A DNA stretch of 64,000 nucleotides. Source: Cinnamomum chago. Lineage: Eukaryota; Streptophyta; Magnoliopsida; Laurales; Lauraceae. A program made the position numbers and the translations under genes. The notes under the pieces are model-generated. The model ran no database searches. It saw only the letters and a list, made by a program, of their open reading frames with translations, and was not told the DNA's origin. Shown piece after piece: positions 60,676 to 64,000 of this stretch (position 1 is its first letter; every line of letters starts with the position of its first letter). The stretch lies in the NCBI GenBank assembly GCA_038049695.1, contig CP142461.1, forward strand, positions 31,441,001 through 31,505,000. The letters are read 5' to 3'.

Positions 60676-61206
60676 ATGGCAAGGCGAAGCCTCCCAATAC
60701 TCAAACACCTTCTGCGCAATCCCACCTCCTCCTCCTCTTCCTCTCTAGGGCTATGGTCGGGTTCCCGGTCGGTGACGTACATGCCCCGGCCCGGAGACGG
60801 CGCCCCGCGCGCCGTAACCCTGATCCCGGGCGACGGGATCGGGCCTCTGGTGACAGGCAGCGTCCGGCAGGTGATGGAGGCGATGCACGCGCCGGTCTAC
60901 TTCGAGTCGTACGACGTGCACGGCGACATGACGAAGGTGCCGGAGGAGGTGATCGAGTCGATCCGGAAGAACAAGGTGTGCCTGAAGGGCGGCCTCGCCA
61001 CGCCCCTCGGCGGTGGTGTCAGCTCCCTCAACGTGCAGCTCCGCAAGGAGCTCGACCTGTATGCCTCCCTCGTCCACTGCTTCAACCTCGACGGCCTCCC
61101 CACCCGCCACGAATGCGTTGACATTGTTGTTATCAGGGAGAACACGGAGGGCGAGTACTCCGGCCTCGAGCATGAGGTCGTACCCGGCGTGGTCGAGAGC
61201 CTCAAG
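60676..61206 (+). CDS. IDH1: NAD-dependent isocitrate dehydrogenase regulatory subunit, exon 1 (partial gene)
   Basis: The first 177 codons, from ATG 60676 (MARRSLPILK) to ...VVPGVVESLK, followed by donor GTAGTT. The rest lies beyond the right edge; the expected next residues were not found up to 64000. Residues 1-34 are a Ser/Arg-rich mitochondrial presequence. VTYMPRPGDGAPRAVTLIPG (33-52) and DGIGPLV begin the Rossmann-like core, with SSLNVQLRKELDLYASLV (116-133) and RENTEGEYSGLEHE (154-167). The ASLV-CFN form is that of plant regulatory subunits; catalytic subunits have ANVRPC. The enzyme oxidises isocitrate in the mitochondrial TCA cycle. The exon is very GC-rich compared with its AT-rich surroundings. 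IDH1, 2 or 3 cannot be told apart here. Confidence 0.93.
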
Positions 61207-61359
61207 GTAGTTTTGGTTTCCTAGGAAATTAGAATTTGTTCAGCCTAATTGTAGATAGATTACTATTAGATGCATATTTGGTGTTATTCGAACTTTCTTT
61301 CTGCATTTTGTGAATCATGAGATTTGATAGTAAAGTGGGTTTGTTGATGTAGTATCAAA

Positions 61360-62010
61360 GAGGTGAGGGGTGAAGGATCTAACGCGGAGATGTAGATACT
61401 AGGGACGCTGCCATAGGAGTTGATTTATTAGGATGGTGAGTGGGAAATCATTTCCTATTAGGAGGGGAGAATATTTGATTGCATCTTGTGAATCCTCACC
61501 TTTGGAGTTTTAGTCTCAACACCTTTGATAGGGAGGCATTGACATGAAGTTGTAGGGATTCAACTCCAATTAAACAAATGACTGCTTAGTGTCCGTTTGC
61601 TTGCTTTGTTTTGAATTCCTAGGGTTTTACTGCAAGGTTTTCTTCCCGGACTTGCATTGAAGTGGTGAGGAGTGGAGGGTGTCCTAAGGGGGACATGTAG
61701 GTAGGTGGGTGATCATTTCTTATCGAAGTCGGTTTGATGGCCTGTGAATCAAAGGGGGTTTCCTGGTCCCTTGTGGATCTCTACCTTTAATCTTTTACTT
61801 TTAATCTCTTTGATAGAAAGGCATTGCTTAATACTCCTACGAGTTCAATACCCAATTACACGAATGGGTCCTCAAGTCACATCCTTTTCGTAAGTGGGAT
61901 CACAGTAAAGATTGACTTTCGTTGAAGTGGTGAAGGGTGGAGATGTACAATCAATCATTGATTTTTCCTCATATGCTTGATTTCATTTTCATAGTGTGGA
62001 GGGTGGAGAA
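61360..62010. repeat. Three diverged tandem units, period about 290 bp, in IDH intron 1
   Basis: Units begin GTGAGGGGTGAAGGATC (about 61360), GTGAGGAGTGGAGGGTGTCC (about 61664) and GTGAAGGGTGGAGATGTAC (about 61931). The first two share ATCATTTC-TAT, ATC-TCACCTTT/CTACCTTT, CTTTGATAG--AGGCATTG and TCAA-ACCCAATTA-AC/CTCCAATTAAAC. Confidence 0.6.
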
Positions 62011-62128
62011 CTATTTTCCTTGTAAAACCGACCATCCACTTGCATAGGCTAGTCAAGTATGACTTTATTTCTCTCCTGTCCTAGGAAATCACTAGGAAAA
62101 TATCAAGCATGCCCTTAGCAATGTGATG

Positions 62129-62193
62129 CCTTCTAACAGACTCCCTGAGGGTCACATTTTCCTTCTAACAGACTCCCCTGTGGGTCACATTTT
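62129..62193. repeat. 32-33 bp tandem duplication
   Basis: CCTTCTAACAGACTCCCTGA-GGGTCACATTTT is followed directly by CCTTCTAACAGACTCCCCTG-TGGGTCACATTTT. Confidence 0.9.
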
Positions 62194-62604
62194 GAGCAAT
62201 AACATCTTTTGCCTGAGTTTGGTATCGGGACAAGCAAGTGTATTGTATTTAAGCTACCCACCGATTTTTTTGGTTTGCACTATTTGGTTAGTGGTTTCTT
62301 CATTGATAATGGTAAGTTTCATTAAAAAACAAACATAGAAGCAAGTAAATAACGCACAGATATAGTTGCATGGAGACAGAGAGGCTACAGATGGACAATG
62401 AAAAATAAGAATATACATCAAAGGGTCCAAAGTATGTATAATCTCCATGCGCCCCATGTTTAACTGCCAGATCCATGATATACTTAGTCCCTCAAGCATG
62501 ACGGAATCCCACTTCTCTAGATTTAAAAAAAGTTCCTTACAAAAAAAAAAAAGGAAAAAAAAGAAAACTGTATTTTCATGAGCCATCTTGATTACTCTAC
62601 ACTC

Positions 62605-62940
62605 GAGATCATTGTCAAAACCCTATGATTCATATCTTGAATCTTACGATTTGTGTTGAACCTTAAGGAAAAAGATTCGTATCTACACAATGAATCCTGT
62701 TTACGTGTGAATCATAAGATTCACACTAGAATCCTATGATTCTATGCTTGTTCTTACGAATCCTATGATTCAGGCAATTCGTCTGAATGGGAATAACCAC
62801 ACGCAAGAGATTACTATTAGTATTTTTTCCTTTTTTTTTTTTTTTTTTTTTTTTTTCTTTCTTTTTTTGTTACTTTCTATTTTAGAAAGCTACCTATTGA
62901 TTAGCGAAACATCCTAATTTTTTTTTGCAATTTAGTATAT
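62605..62940. repeat. Dispersed GATTCG/GAATCTTACGATT-rich repeat, copy 2
   Basis: Same word order as at 3430-4235: TTGAATCTTACGATTTG, AGATTCGTATCTACACAATG, GAATCCTATGATTCAGGCAA, then a long T/C tract (62827-62867) and AGCGAAACATCCTAATTTTT. Shorter than copy 1. Confidence 0.6.
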
Positions 62941-62959
62941 CTATTTTGTTTTTTTCCAA

Positions 62960-63400
62960 GAATTTGTACACCAAGGACCATGGGAAAGGCTCTCACTCAA
63001 CAGGTTAGAATTTGATGTGCTCAAAGAGGAGGAAAGGATTAGGTTGGAGCTCCCATTTTTGTAGGAGGACGTGTAGGGGCAGCCAGTCTTTGGCATGGAA
63101 ATCGATAAATATCCAGTGCCCGATGGTTTTTGTATGTGTTCCGCCAAGATTGTTGGACGACTGGCAAAGTGGAGCTTTTGGAGGTTTTCTCATAGGCTTT
63201 TTTTTTTTGCGACAGAAAGGACCCATAAAAGAATTCCAGTTTCATTACTTTGATTCCTAAAGAGGGCCACTCACTTTATCATCTCTAAGCTGCTAGCAAA
63301 CATGTTGAAGCTGTCATGGCCTCTATCACCAGTTCTTCCAAGGGGCTTCCTTGTAGAGTAGGCAAATTGTATATGGATTTGGTTGAAGATTTGGAAGGAA
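62960..63400 (+). pseudogene. L1-type LINE reverse transcriptase fragment
   Basis: In shifting plus-strand frames it reads RLEFDVLKEEERIRLELPFL, then EIDKYPVPDGFCM (compare L1 GDKAPGPDGFSM), SFITLIPKE-like TLIPKEG, and LSKLLANMLKL (compare L1 KLLANRLK). This is the upstream part of the L1 reverse transcriptase. Frameshifts and stops make it dead, and the catalytic YADD part is not present. Confidence 0.65.
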
Positions 63401-63451
63401 CTTTTAAGAGGCATGTGTGGGTGTTGGCTGTGTTTTCTCTTTCTTTCTTTC

Positions 63452-64000
63452 TGTCACACCCCCGAACCAGGGCCCTGTAGCGGCCCGACCTCGGGGAGCA
63501 GGAATGGGGATTAAGTCAGAATTATATTTCTCCCAGGATCCACGTGTGTGAGGATGACAAATTCCAACACACTCTGAATATTTTGCGGAAGCTTTCGTGG
63601 CGTTGCGACCCGGAGTCCGTGGCCATCGAATTCCGTGACGCACTCAACCGCTAGCATATAACTATCATATCAAGAACCATATCAGACTGGAACAAACCAT
63701 CACAATAAAAATACAGAGCTGACAGTAATAGGATAATCATTCCCACATATGTTCAAGTTACAAATATCAATGTGTATCAATTAAGATCCCGAGAAAAAGG
63801 CTAATAAAAGCAATACAAATAACAAGCTAAATAAACACTACCCCACATGTGACGTAGCTCCGATGTCAAGTTTACTGTCTACATGACATAGCCGACACTA
63901 AAACCTGCAACTCATGGCTCTACAGCTGTGGTACACTCAGATCGGAGCGAAGAAGTCTGAACCTGAGTACCAAAATAGTAGGTTAGACACGGTGTTCTGG
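63452..64000. mobile_element. LTR of a Gypsy-type retrotransposon (start only)
   Basis: TGTCACACCCCCGAACCAGG begins abruptly after a pyrimidine tract. TGTCACACCCC is the usual 5' terminus of LTRs of Tekay/Del-like Gypsy elements. The following GC-rich text (CGGCCCGACCTCGGGGAGCA) differs in composition from the flanking DNA. The other end and any internal domain are beyond the window. Confidence 0.5.

Larger units (their letters stand above)
61207..64000 (+). other. IDH1: IDH intron 1, at least 2.8 kb, running off the window
   Basis: Starts GTAGTTTTGG. It contains diverged tandem units (61360-62010), a short direct duplication (62129-62193), a GATTCG-rich repeat (62605-62940), an L1 fragment (62960-63400) and an LTR start (63452). 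No IDH exon 2 is visible. Confidence 0.7.

Noticed and set aside
60751-61173. Long open frames on both strands overlapping IDH exon 1
   Set aside because: GC-rich codon bias leaves alternative frames open; only the frame from 60676 gives a conserved protein.

Overview
The window is nuclear DNA of a flowering plant. The evidence is spliced genes with GT-AG introns whose products have close plant relatives (a reticulon-fused sterol 3beta-HSD/decarboxylase, an RZ-1A type zinc-knuckle glycine-rich RNA-binding protein, a plant DUF761 protein), together with hAT, PIF/Harbinger, CACTA, SINE, LINE and LTR-retrotransposon remains. Long repeat-loaded introns and a GC-rich first exon in the isocitrate dehydrogenase gene would suit a magnoliid or other large-genome angiosperm, but the clade is a weak inference.

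Layout. 1-6174 (+): the last three coding exons of TAF13. A 5.2 kb intron separates the last two, and it holds a 1,063 bp Harbinger-type element that carries a broken copy of an ankyrin/PGG membrane-domain gene. 7000-7539 (+): a single-exon DUF761 gene with a TATA box. 7.9-10.9 kb: two hAT-type non-autonomous elements of one family, each with an 8-9 bp target duplication, a SINE-like piece, and a small Harbinger-type MITE. 11.6-23.5 kb (+): a complete 12-exon gene for a 567-residue 3beta-hydroxysteroid dehydrogenase/C4-decarboxylase fused to a reticulon domain, preceded by a cluster of GGCCCA promoter motifs. 23.5-35 kb: gene-poor, with a TRIM-like PBS duplication, SINEs, a 56 bp perfect-looking tandem duplication and a long CT microsatellite. 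35020-36462 (-): a two-exon RZ-1A gene, with a probable 5'-UTR intron that may reach a candidate non-coding first exon near 46.6 kb. 38.9-43.3 kb: decayed LTR retrotransposons (gag and protease pieces on the minus strand). 45.9-46.4 kb: a three-copy ~150 bp tandem repeat. 46.9-48.1 kb: two more hAT-type elements. 52.5-53.9 kb: a Harbinger-type element. 56.1-57.7 kb: the 3' part of a CACTA element. 60.1 kb: a 127 bp near-perfect fold-back element just upstream of the mitochondrial NAD-isocitrate dehydrogenase regulatory-subunit gene. Exon 1 of that gene is at 60676-61206 and its first intron runs off the window, through a copy of a dispersed GATTCG-rich repeat, an L1 LINE fragment and the start of a Gypsy-type LTR.

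The four recognised cellular genes (TAF13, sterol C4-decarboxylase/reticulon, RZ-1A, IDH) and the DUF761 gene do not form a pathway; they are independent plant loci separated by transposon debris. I found no CRISPR, operon, defence island or other coordinated new system. The most unusual items are the gene-capturing Harbinger element inside TAF13, the fold-back upstream of IDH, and the LTR with inverted repeats at 40.7-41.1 kb. All coordinates were worked out by hand from splice consensus and protein-family recall, with no database search.
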